From NCBI GenBank assembly GCA_009801085.1, contig VNWV01000001.1, forward strand, positions 1,984,001 to 2,048,000: a DNA stretch of 64,000 nt. Direction: 5' to 3'. How positions within the stretch are numbered: the first letter of the stretch is position 1; each line of letters starts with the position of its first letter. The notes below the pieces were generated by a model. The model saw nothing but the letters and a program-made list of their open reading frames with translations. It made no database searches and had not been told where the DNA came from. This document shows, one piece after another, positions 34,530 to 44,374 of this stretch. The stretch is from Lasiodiplodia sp. COLG20. Lineage: Eukaryota; Ascomycota; Dothideomycetes; Botryosphaeriales; Botryosphaeriaceae. The position numbers and the translations under genes are program-made.

Positions 34530-36124
34530 CTACACCATCGCCCTGGGCTGCGTTGGCTGCTCATAATACAAGTCCCGGTTGTTCTGTCCCATGTCTCCCA
34601 GCGCAATGTCGCTGCGCGACGCCTGCGACTCCGCATATGCGCCCGCACGAGCTGAAGGATCCGGCCCGCTATAGGGCAGAGGCGCCGTGTTTGCCGGCGG
34701 AGGCGGCCCCGCTGGAGGCCCAACGTGTGCAGTCGCCGTTTTCCTCCTGTCCTTTCTTCTTTTGTACCACACCCCCACAATCAGGATCACGAACATGGCC
34801 AGCACGAGCAGCAGGTAAATGATATTGCTTCGCCCTGCGCCCGCAAATCGGAATCCAATGAAACCGTTTGCTAAGCCGGCGCCCAGGACCGAGGGGCCAA
34901 GGTAGCGATGGATGTTTCCCATCATGGTCGGCGATTGAGAACGCATAAAGATGCGATGGTGGAACCATCCGAGGCCGAGCTGGACGAATAGCAGGGCAAA
35001 GACTATCAGGCCGATGATCTGATGGACAGAGTCGAACTTCTTGGACTGCAAAGGAGTTAGTTCCGCTTCGGAATTCTAGATAAGAATTGGGTTTGCTCAT
35101 TGGCGTACCTTGTTGTAAAATTTACTGATCCAGATGCCAAGGCCAACGCCGGCGCACACTACTAGCAATCCTCCCGTCTGTGTACCGGCGTGCCACTTGA
35201 CCCGCTCGAAGCTGCGCAGGAGGACAACGCCTATCGGGAAGATGAATAAGAAGGTACCGCACATGAATACGGCGTGTGTACCAGATCCGCGGCTGCCATC
35301 ATCCTCATGCGGTCCACCTCGCGGAGTGGCGTCCTTCATTTGCGTGCCAAATACCTTGCCAGCGTCAGTGGCATTAGGTTCGGTCGCCGCGGTCATGTCC
35401 ATGGTGAACCCGCCATAGTATCGATGGCGGCGGATCCCCGCTCTCTTCGAATCGGAGTACAGGCCATGGCTCCAGGGTCCGATGGCATAGATGAAGGGCT
35501 GTGTTTTGGAGCTCAGATCTAGAGCGAGCTCCGGCACAGATGATTTGACGTCCCTGCAGTGAGCATTGACCGAGTAGCGATCCCCGTCGGTGTCAGGGTC
35601 CTCCAGAATGCCAACACGGGGAGTATCGTCTCCCTGATACACGGAGCAGGCGATGGAGGAGCGGTAAGTGGGCTCACTTTCGCCAGTGGCAACACGCGGG
35701 GAAAAGGTAACGTCTAATACAGTCAGTAAACGGCGGCTGCCAGGAGCGGGTGGCGTACTGTCACCGCTCGAATCGTGGTACACGAGAAACATCAGAGCGT
35801 CCTTCATGCGGGCGCCGACGCCGACGGCAATCCATTGACAGTCGTCGGGCGCGCTGAGATGGAGGTAGAGATCGACGGCATCATTGGTGTTGGTGGCCGT
35901 GAGCGAAAAGGTCAAATTAGCGTCCCAGGGGCTGTCGCTGGAAACGAAGGTTGCGGATTTGGGTTGTGAGGCCTGTCGTGAGTCGAGGGCAGTGCTTGCA
36001 GCTGTCGAAACGGGCCGGTCAGTGCGCGCTTCGGCGTGGGGACTTGGCCGGGGTCCACTCAAAACGACTCACCCGCATTCGAGACCAGCGCGGCCAGAGC
36101 GATCGCCAGCCGTCGCAGAGCCAT
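34530..36124 (-). CDS. DOMON-cytochrome b561 membrane protein (CYBDOM type)
   Basis: Three exons (36124-36073, 36001-35109, 35045-34530; introns 71 and 63 bp), 486 residues. A signal peptide (MALRRLAIALAALVSNA) precedes an extracellular DOMON domain of the cellobiose-dehydrogenase cytochrome type (about 30-195, WIAVGVGARMKDALMFLVY, with Met as possible heme ligand). After a linker come five membrane helices of cytochrome b561 (about 215-400) with the four spaced histidines for two hemes: HAVFMCG, KWHAGTQ, VHQIIGL and NIHRYLG. The cytosolic tail is Pro/Ala-rich. Family members move electrons across a membrane and often reduce ferric iron outside the cell; the partner here is unknown. The splice joining FYNK to SKKFDSVHQ rebuilds the third histidine helix. 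The gene is divergent from the sterol reductase, with 571 bp between the starts. Confidence 0.9.
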
Positions 36125-36695
36125 GGTCGCGCACGCTTCGTCGCTGGAGGTGTTGCGGCGGGGAGAGGCAGGCCCAAGTCATCACGAAGCCGGCCACGTA
36201 CTCTATTCTTGCGGGGAGCCAAGGGCTGCTCAACAGCGCTCGCCTTGCAGACGAGCTGAGCTGAGCCGGGGCTCGGCTGGGCGCTGCGCCCTGGACTGCC
36301 CTGCGCCTCGGACCGCGTCAATGGCTCGCTCGGCGGCCAATCACAGGCGGCGCAATACATGGCGGCGCGCTCTTTTGGCTCTGCGCGAGCTTCTTCAACT
36401 GTGTACGAGACAGCTTCGTGCCGGTTGCGGGGCGAGGCTCGCTTTTGCCTCGCCGTGGTGCGCTCGGGTGCCTGCATTCCAGCCAAGCGCCGGACCGCCC
36501 CATGTGAAAGCCGCACACCGCTCACCCTAAACCACCCAGCTCCGCTGTCCCTAGGATGCCTCTTTGAGTCTGTCAATTGCGTCAGGCAGGCGAAGCCGGA
36601 CTTCCTTAGCGCCACATGAGTCGAGTGCGTGGGCTTGTTCTTCCGCTTAAGGGTCCCGCGTCCACAGACACCCCCTCTCCTCAACGCTTCTTCCC
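36125..36695. promoter_or_regulatory. Divergent promoter, cytochrome b561/sterol reductase
   Basis: 571 bp separates two outward-facing start codons. A CCAAT box (GGCCAATCA, CCAAT at 36337-36341) lies between them. GC-rich and without a supported gene. Other short frames here are shadows. Confidence 0.5.
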
Positions 36696-38420
36696 ATGGA
36701 TATCGAACTTGCCACCACGCCTGAGCGCTGGCAATGGCTTGGTGCCGTCGTCGGCAACAAGCCCAAGTCAAGGCTCAAGCCCAAAGACGCCCAGGACCTC
36801 CGCCGACGCTCCTCTGCCCACCCTCCTCACGCCTCTGCAAACGCGAACCTCTCCTGGCGCCGCAAGCGCAAGTCGTGGCTCTCCGGCGCAGCATGCGTCT
36901 TCATGATCACGGTCCCTCCCTCGCTAGTGATTTTGACCTGGATCGCCCTCGAGCACTTCAATGGCTCGCTGTTCGGCGCTGCCTTCGCCCTGCAAGAGCT
37001 TGGTCTGGCCACGTTTGTCAAGCAGTTTGCCCCGGCGGCTGACCTGCGCACGAGCTTGGCTTATTTTGCTTGGATACTTTTCCAAGCTTTTCTTTACACC
37101 GTTTTGCCCGGAAGAAGCACGGGCCAGCTGACTGCCGCCGGCAACCTGCTCGAATACCACACCAACGGATTGCTGGCCTGGCAGATTACCGTGGCCCTCT
37201 TCGCCGTGGCTGTGTTATCCGGTGTTCTTGATCCTGCCTTCATCGCCAAAAACTGGGAAGGTTTGGTTGTCATCTACAACATTTACGGCTACTCGTTGTC
37301 TTGTGTAGCCTATTTGAAAGCGCACTACGCCCCATCTTACGCAGAGGATCGTAATTTCAGTGGTAACTATATCCAAAATCACAAGGGAATATCTCAAAAG
37401 CTAAGCGAGCATAGGATCTGCTCTGTACGATTTCCTCATGGGCATTGAGTTCAATCCGCGATTTGGCAAGACCTGGGACTGGAAGCTCTTTCACAACGGA
37501 CGTCCTGGCATCATCGCCTGGACCCTCATGTAGGCTTTCTTTTCAAACATTGGGCCCCTTGAAAGACTAATGAAGCCCCCAGCGACTTGTCCTATACCGC
37601 GCTACAATACCAGAGGCACGGCTATATCACCAACTCGATTATCATTGTAGACATTTTCCACATCATGTACGTGGTTGATTTCTTTGTCAACGAGAGCTGG
37701 TAAGGGTGTCCAAGAATCCGAAGTAATGGCTCGATTGCTCAACGTCCTAAGGTATCTCCGCACCATCGATATCTGCCACGACCACTTCGGTTTCTACCTC
37801 GCATGGGGCTCTGCTGTTTGGCTGCCGACTATGTACACTCTACAGTCGCAGTACCTCGCCCGGTACCCGGTTCAACTCTCTCCTTTGGCAGCGGCCTTGA
37901 TTTTCACGATTGGAGTGTCAGGCTATGCACTTTTCCGCTCAGTTAATTTCCAGAAAGATATCGTGCGCCGGACCAATGGCGAATGCACGATTTGGGGCAA
38001 GAAGGCAAAGGTTATGCGTTGCCGATTTAAGACGGCGGATGGGCGGGATCACCAGACTCTTCTGCTGCTTTCGGGTAAGTCAGAGCATTTTCCACACTAC
38101 TCGAGCTTCTGTTGGCTAGCGGACGCGCTACCACTTGGTCACATTCCGGTCAATTAGCGCACGGCTTAAGCTAACATGCGATAGGATGGTGGGGCATTTC
38201 GCGCCATTGCAACTATGTTGGCGATCTCATGCTTTCGTACTCGATGTGTGCAGTGTGCGGGACGCGAAACCTCATTCCGTGGACGTACGCCATTTTCATG
38301 ACGTGCATTCTCGTTCATCGCTGCTTCAGAGACGAGGCGCGCTGCCGCACCAAGTATGGCGATCAGTGGACCAAGTACTGCAACATAGTACGTTGGAGGC
38401 TCATTCCGGGAATCTGGTGA
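36696..38420 (+). CDS. Sterol reductase, DHCR7-like (sterol delta-7 reductase)
   Basis: Five exons (36696-37362, 37415-37529, 37583-37699, 37752-38074, 38185-38420; introns 52, 53, 52 and 110 bp), 485 residues, about the length of animal DHCR7. A multi-pass ER enzyme of the ERG4/ERG24/DHCR7 family that uses NADPH to reduce a sterol ring double bond. The segments read most like DHCR7: [102 protein letters not shown], and the end [18 protein letters not shown] followed by LIPGIW. Every splice restores one of these motifs. The N-terminal 60 residues are hydrophilic. ERG24 (C-14) and ERG4 (C-24(28)) reductases are the alternatives, but the CHDHFG and GIEFNPR context favours delta-7. Divergent from the b561 gene. 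Confidence 0.88.
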
Positions 38421-39018
38421 AAGGGCGAGGCTGGCTAGGTGAAGAGGGAGAAGTGGCGAGTGGAGAAGTAGGTTGCAGGCTGCGGGTGTAGACTGTTGGC
38501 GCGGCGAAGACTATGGAATTGTAGAAAGAGAACGAGTGATCTACGGGTATCCGGAAGGTTGAGAATGGTCGGAGCTGTGATTGAAGTGGTCATTGTTAGG
38601 TTAGGCGCAAGCGCGATACCTATGTATTAGAAGAGATTTGCACAGGCATTCCTAGAATAGACCTATTGCATGTAGACGGGCGGTCTGATCAAAGGGCGGA
38701 ATTATTGATAGGACTTTCGAAGCGGCGGTGTAAATTTTGAAGCACAGGAGCAACCGTATCCTCGACAGTCTATGTCGGCGACGATAATGTCGGTGAAGAA
38801 CGACTTGCAGTGTGATCAGTAGTTCATCCGTCTACGCGCGGGCTAAGCGCGGATGCGCGGCTCATCCTTGGCGCCCGTCATTCTTTGGTCGCCGACCTGG
38901 TCAGCCATATGATCCCCATCTCAGAAAAATTTCATGTCATCCAGACATCCGTCCCATTCGTCCATCAATTATCGATCACAGAACTTGCACAGCAAGCCGC
39001 AGGCGCACCCGATTGACC
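38421..39018. other. Intergenic, no gene seen
   Basis: Sterol reductase 3' flank and DUF202 gene promoter. It becomes A/T-richer around 38600-38760. No supported frame. Confidence 0.5.
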
Positions 39019-39501
39019 ATGCACGCCTCAAGGGTCTTACTGCTGCGCACGCCCGTCTACAGGAACACGGGCTCCGTGGCGCGCGACCACCTTGCCTCGG
39101 AGCGTACGTTCCTCGCCTGGCTGCGCACCGGCCTCGGCTTTGTCGCGCTCGGCATCGCTATCGAGCGCTTCTCGCAGCTCGACCTGACCGAGCTGCTCAC
39201 CGCAGCAACAGCATCAAAGGCACCTACGCCCGGCCGCGAAACGAGGAATGGCGGAGGAGGTAATTCGTTTAGAGAGTCGTCGAGCGTGCTGGTGGGCGCG
39301 CTTCTGGGCACGGGGACGGGCTGCATCGGCTATGGCACGACCAGGTATTTCGAAAATATGAGGTTGCTGGAGAAGGGCTTTTTCAAGCCGGCATACTACG
39401 AGGCTGGGGCGCTGGGTGTGGCGGTTGCGGGGTTAGCGGGAGCAGTCTATTGGAGTGCTGTAAGAGACAAGAATGGCAGAGGAGAAGGGGAGAAGAGGTG
39501 A
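39019..39501 (+). CDS. DUF202-domain membrane protein
   Basis: Single exon, 160 residues. The DUF202 signature is clear near the N-terminus: ARDHLASERTFLAWLRTGLGF, running into the first membrane helix (FVALGIAIERF). A Gly/Ala/Thr spacer follows, then two more hydrophobic segments (VLVGALLGTGTGCIGYG and GALGVAVAGLAGAVYW). The C-terminus is short and basic. DUF202 proteins (YidH-like; in yeast they overlap with vacuolar Vtc1-type proteins) are small integral membrane proteins mostly of unknown function. The start at 39019 is chosen because it leaves a short N-terminus before the motif; the upstream open frame is GC-rich leader. Confidence 0.88.
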   Translation: MHASRVLLLRTPVYRNTGSVARDHLASERTFLAWLRTGLGFVALGIAIERFSQLDLTELLTAATASKAPTPGRETRNGGGGNSFRESSSVLVGALLGTGTGCIGYGTTRYFENMRLLEKGFFKPAYYEAGALGVAVAGLAGAVYWSAVRDKNGRGEGEKR

Positions 39502-40078
39502 AGGGGTCGTACAGATGGACGTCGTTCAAGCTTAGTTACAAGCTTAGGGCAATTTCCGTTGCTGCGTTAATTCCCGGCCAACCAGGGTCGATTCCTTCTG
39601 TTCCAGTCTCGGTCACCTCCACTCACACCACAAAGCTCACGCGCCACCCGGCGGCCTGACTGCTATACAATTGACCCAACACGGCTAGTCAGGCCGCCTA
39701 GCGACCGGTCCAGCTGAGCTTGGCACACCGTAAATAGTACCGCGCCGGGCCCCTGCCTGCAGCCAAATCTCGCCTCGCTCTCGCTTTTCCCATCTCAATC
39801 CTTCCGGTTGCAAAGAGCGAATCCTGCGCACACTATTTCACTAATTTCACCTGTAGTGGAGCCCCGGTGCCTGTGGCGTAGGCCATGCGACCGTTTCGCG
39901 CCTGGTAGCGCCAGGCACCAGTGGCGGAGTGGCCGTATGTGGCCCGGTAGTAACCCTCTGTTGCCTGCACTTCACCTTGTTGGTTCTACTTAATCATGTG
40001 CGACGCCCACCTGTCCTTGATTGTTTGCGATTCCTCAGCATAGCGTCTCTGTCTTTCCTAGTAATTCCTTTCACCACC
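39502..40078. other. Intergenic, no gene seen
   Basis: 3' flank of the DUF202 gene and promoter/leader of the four-helix membrane protein, with a pyrimidine-rich leader just before 40079. Confidence 0.5.
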
Positions 40079-41199
40079 ATGGCGGACAACCCAGCAAACG
40101 CGACAGCACCTGCGGCTTCTAGCCCAACTCCTCCTCCTGCAACCTCGGCCTCTACTGCGCCAGCTGCTTCCAGCTCCGGTTCCATCCCTACTGCTCCTCA
40201 GGCAGCCCCGGCCTCGGAAGTTCCGAACCCCAATGCCACTCCCAATCCCGCAGATGGAGCTGCACAGGAAGGGCGCACGTTACCTCGTTTTCGCTTCCAG
40301 GAAAGCCATTGGGCCTGGAAGCTCGCCCTTCGTTTAATCACCATCGGATGCGCTATCGTTGGCATGGGCACCTTGATTTGGGCAGGCGTGGCAGCAGGAA
40401 ACTCGACCTATGACCACTATTACTACGACTCCGGCAGCTGGGTCGGAGCGCTCTCCATCCCAGTAAGCATCCCAATGCATCCCTTGCGCGACGTACTTAC
40501 TAATTTGTTCTCCAGCTGATTTGCTCCCTCATCTTCAACATCATTTGCGTCGTCATCTTGTTCTGCTCCAAGCGCCCTGTCCACCCCGGTGTGGCCGTTG
40601 GTGTGGACCTCGTTCTTTGGCTGACGTTCATTATCACCGGATTCTTTGGCCTGTTGGGATATTTCAACACCGGAGCCACCGACCCTGAAAGCTTCGATGA
40701 CCGGTACGGTGACAGATCCTCCAGTAGCCTTTCCTATCCCAGCTATTACTACTGCGGATCCAACGATTACATCTACGACCCCACCGACCGCACCTGCACC
40801 TACTCGCCGTCAGATTGCCCGGGCTGGTCCAGCTGCGAAACAAAGGAAGCCTTCTTCGACGCCGAGCATCGCGGCCGCGTCATACTGGTCGGCGTCATCT
40901 TCACCTGGATTTGCACGCTCCTGCACTTCATCACCTTCGTCTGGGCATGTGTCGACACGCACCGCCGAAGAAGGTCAAAGCAAACGGAAATGGCTGGATT
41001 GGCCGCCGAGAAGATTGTCCAGGAGATGATCGCGACTGGTCAGCTTGTCAGACCGGCGCCGGCTATGGTGGCAGGTTACTACCATCCCCAAGGCAGGGGT
41101 CAGCCAATCATGGGGTCTTCTCTTCCAGCTGTCCAGGAATTCTACAGCCCAGGGCCACGTGCGCCTCCGGCAGCGGCGAAGGGACCAGAACAGGTGTGA
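40079..41199 (+). CDS. Four-helix membrane protein with Tyr-rich loop, family not named
   Basis: Two exons (40079-40462 and 40516-41199; 53-bp intron), 355 residues. The first 75 residues are Ala/Pro/Ser/Thr-rich and disordered. Four membrane helices follow: LALRLITIGCAIVGMGTLIWAG, LICSLIFNIICVVILFC, GVDLVLWLTFIITGFFGLLG, and VILVGVIFTWICTLLHFITFVW. The topology resembles MARVEL-like four-helix proteins. The long loop between helices 3 and 4 is unusually rich in Tyr, Ser and Asp with several cysteines (YPSYYYCGSNDYIYD, CTYSPSDCPGW), probably disulfide-bonded outside the cytosol; the loop between helices 1 and 2 is also Tyr-rich. The cytosolic tail has a basic RRRR stop-transfer followed by Pro/Gly. 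I do not recognise a named family; function unknown. Confidence 0.82.
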
Positions 41200-42422
41200 A
41201 GGGGAGAAAGTTTTAATGCTGAAAAAGAACAACTGGAACTTTCGATCTGGTCCACCCTTTTGAACACACGAAGTAAAGACCATTGCATGGTCACGTCCAC
41301 CAACTTATTTAATGATTAATTCTAAATAGAAATGATACCCTTGTAGCATGACATATCAATTCTCCGATTGCTTGTGAGACTTGGCAATCCTACGTTAGCC
41401 AATGCCGGAGCCGGAAGTCCTCAGCCACCAACCACAGCTGTTCGGCTTCGGCAATGCAGCATGCTGTACAGTCCCCACTCGCAGCCCATGGCTAGCGTGG
41501 ATTTTTTTTTTTGAAAAAAAAATATATGTGGGTAGTTAGCTTCTACTGCCCATATATGTTATTTTTCTTCTAAGGCAAAGCTGGGCATACTTATGCTATG
41601 TTCTAGAGGATTGTAACTTGGTTTCCATGTACCCCATTCACATTACTACATTTGCAGCTATCGGCTAAATCCTTTGAACTTGCACTGATAACCGTGAAAC
41701 ATATGGCGCTTATGGCTGTGGTGCCAAGTATTCTACCGAACGGTGCCACGCTGACGGTCCGGTGAGAATGGGCGGCGCCCACAACGAGCTACTTCCTACG
41801 CGCGATGACAGCACGCCAATGAAAGGATATGTTCTATACAAGACGGCAACAATTCTGCCCGACGCATTCGTAAGACGTCGAGCGTGTGGCTGCCCGGACA
41901 CAGGCAGCCATGCTGACGGGTTTGAGGAGCAAACAGCAAGAGACGCCCTTCTTACTGCCCAGACTCCAGCCCACACGCTTTGTGACGTCAAAAGTGAATC
42001 CATCGAGCAGGCTGCAAGATATGCGCTACGCGCAATCAGGTGGTGCGATTGCTCTTGCTCTCGCGTTCACGAAACCCCCCAGCGGGCACGCTTTCAATAA
42101 GCGACAGCGCAATACGATATATACTTTGTGGTTGCTGCTGTGTAGTTCAAGCTAGCGTACGTCTAATGGTTGATCATAAAGGCAAAGTGCGTTGTGGTGA
42201 GGATGACAGTGACATTCCGTTTTTACTCTACCATGCGAGTGAGCTTACAAGTGCCTTGCATAGGTTGTGTGCCTCTGTACGATTGGTGGTTCGCATGTAT
42301 GTCGACCACTCAATTGCTCTTAACTGCATCGTTTCTCTTCACACCTACTTTTCTTCCCCTCTAACTCCTCATCTTCCTTGCACTACCGTGGTTCTTAGCT
42401 TCTTTCACCCGATACCTGTAAT
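41200..42422. other. Intergenic with A/T-rich patch; P450 promoter
   Basis: No gene seen. About 41290-41660 is markedly A/T-rich, with a T11-G-A9 tract and an imperfect inverted repeat next to it. The right end is the promoter and pyrimidine-rich leader of the P450 gene. Confidence 0.5.
41502..41560. repeat. T11-G-A9 tract and imperfect hairpin
   Basis: A run of 11 T, one G and 9 A (41502-41522) can fold on itself. It is followed by TATATGTGGGTAG and, after a short loop, CTACTGCCCATATATG, an imperfect inverted repeat. It may be a miniature-element remnant or simply an A/T-rich spacer. Confidence 0.4.
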
Positions 42423-44374
42423 ATGGCTATACAGATGGCCCTATTCGACTCCGAGCAGCCTTTCCAGGTTGGCTTCCCCTACCTTATCGGTGCTGCGACT
42501 GTCTTCCTCGCACTGCTCTGGCATTTGGTTCAAGACGAAAGACCATACCCAGGGTTCCCCCTCATCAACAAACAAAAAGGAGAGTGGCTCAACACGAAAG
42601 CAAAGGAGCGCATGATCACGCATGCCAACGAAATCTTGAAAGATGGGTACAAGAGAGTAAGCGCTTGTATCTTTCCCTGACGTCCCCGCTTTGCACTCAT
42701 TTGCCGCGATTCCCCATTGGCTCTTGCCCACAAGACTTGAAAGGGCTGAAGCCCGTAATCCTTGGCACCAACTGATCAACATGGTAGTACAACGGGAAGC
42801 CGTTCCAGGTTATTGCAGACACAGGCCCGACGATTATCTTGTCCCCGCAGATGGCGCAGGAGATCCGCAACGACGATCGTTTATCGTTCATGCTGGCCGT
42901 TGAGCGTGTAAGAGTTTAGCTTCCTTGGCCTAATCAATCACTTGACTTGTGCCGACCTGACGTTTCTTTTGGATGCTGACATTCTTATCTTTTAGGTCTT
43001 CCTGCCGTGGTACAAAGGATTAGAGCCATTTGGCGCCGGTGTTTCCGAGCACGACGTCTTCCGAGTATCAATTCGGCAGAACCTGACACAATCACTGGGC
43101 AAGTTTTCCAGACGATGAATCATAAGTAACCGGCCACTGTCTAATGCTCAAAACAGGCAGCATCACGGAAGGTCTTTCTCAAGAGACAACCTACGTCCTC
43201 GACCTTCTCCTGCCCGACGTGACGACAGAATGGACCAGCGTGACGTGGGTTCCCGTCGCGGCCAAGATAGCGGCCCGGCTCTCGGCCAAGGTGTTCCTGG
43301 GGGAGCCGCTCTGCCGCAACGAAGAGTGGCTGACGCTGTCGCTGACGTACGCCATCGACGGGTTCCAGGCGGCGCGCGACCTGCGGTGGTGGCCGCCCTT
43401 CATGCGGCGCGTGGTGCACGCCTTCTCGTCCGAGTTCGGCCGGCTGCAGGCGAAGATGAAGGAGGCGCGCCGCATCATCGAGCCCGAGGTCGCCGCGCGC
43501 AAGCGGGCCCGCCGCGACGCCCTGCTGGCCGGCGAGAAGCCGCACAAGGCTGCCGATGCTATCGAGTGGATGGACGAGCACGCCCAGGACGAGCCCTACG
43601 ACATCCCGCTCGCCCAGGTCGCCCTGTCGTTCGCCGCCATCCACACCACCTCGGGCATGATCTCGTCGCTGTTGTGGGAACTGACCGCCAACCCCGAGTA
43701 CATCGACGACCTGCGGAAGGAGATTGTTGAGGTCATTTCCGGCGATGGCGGTTGGAAGAAGACGAGCTTGTACAAGATGAAGCTGCTGGACAGCTGCATG
43801 AAAGAGGCGCAGAGGCTGCACGTCATCGGCGCGAGTAAGTGACCACCACCAGAGCTGATCGCTCAGTATATATCATCATCTAATCCATCCCGGACACACC
43901 CAGTGGCCATGAATCGTATGGTGACGACCCCCGTCACCCTGTCCGACGGCACCCATCTGCCTGCCGGCTCGCACCTCGCCCTGCCCACCTGGCCCATGAA
44001 GGATCCGGACTTCTACGGGCCCAACGCCGACAAGTTCGATGGCCGCCGCTTCCTCGAAAAGCGCGAGCAGCCCGGGAACGAGCACCGCTGGCAGTTCGTC
44101 ACCACCTCCCCCGAGCATCTGGGCTTCGGTCATGGTAAGTTTCATTCGATATCAATCACCCCTTCACTGACACTTCCCAAAAGGCCAACACGCCTGCCCC
44201 GGCCGCTTCTTCGCGAGCAACGAGATCAAGATTGCCACGGCACACCTACTACTCAAGTATGACTGGAAGTTTGAAGGCGAGCCTCCGCTCAAGAGCCTGA
44301 GGGAGTCGGAGTGGGTGCCCGACCCGAACGCGAAGATATGGCTGAAGAAGAGACAACCGGAAATTCAGTTGTAG
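42423..44374 (+). CDS. Cytochrome P450 monooxygenase (fungal ent-kaurene-oxidase-like)
   Basis: Six exons (42423-42656, 42788-42907, 42996-43098, 43157-43834, 43904-44134, 44184-44374), 518 residues. ER-bound heme oxygenase using electrons from NADPH-P450 reductase. The N-terminal anchor is FPYLIGAATVFLALLWHLV. The I-helix reads FAAIHTTSGMISSLLWEL, the K-helix ExxR is EAQR, and the heme loop FGHGQHACPGRFF has the ligand Cys at about residue 460. The AxHTTS form of the oxygen-binding motif and overall layout resemble the fungal ent-kaurene oxidase type, a broad group often in secondary metabolism, so the substrate is open. No terpene cyclase or synthase lies nearby. The third intron appears to start with GC (GCAAGT), needed to join TQSL to GSITEGLSQET in frame. 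Exon 4 has very high third-position GC. Confidence 0.9.

Noticed and set aside
39915..39950. tRNA-like start (GGCGGAGTGGCCG)
   Set aside because: No matching T-loop, anticodon stem or acceptor pairing downstream.
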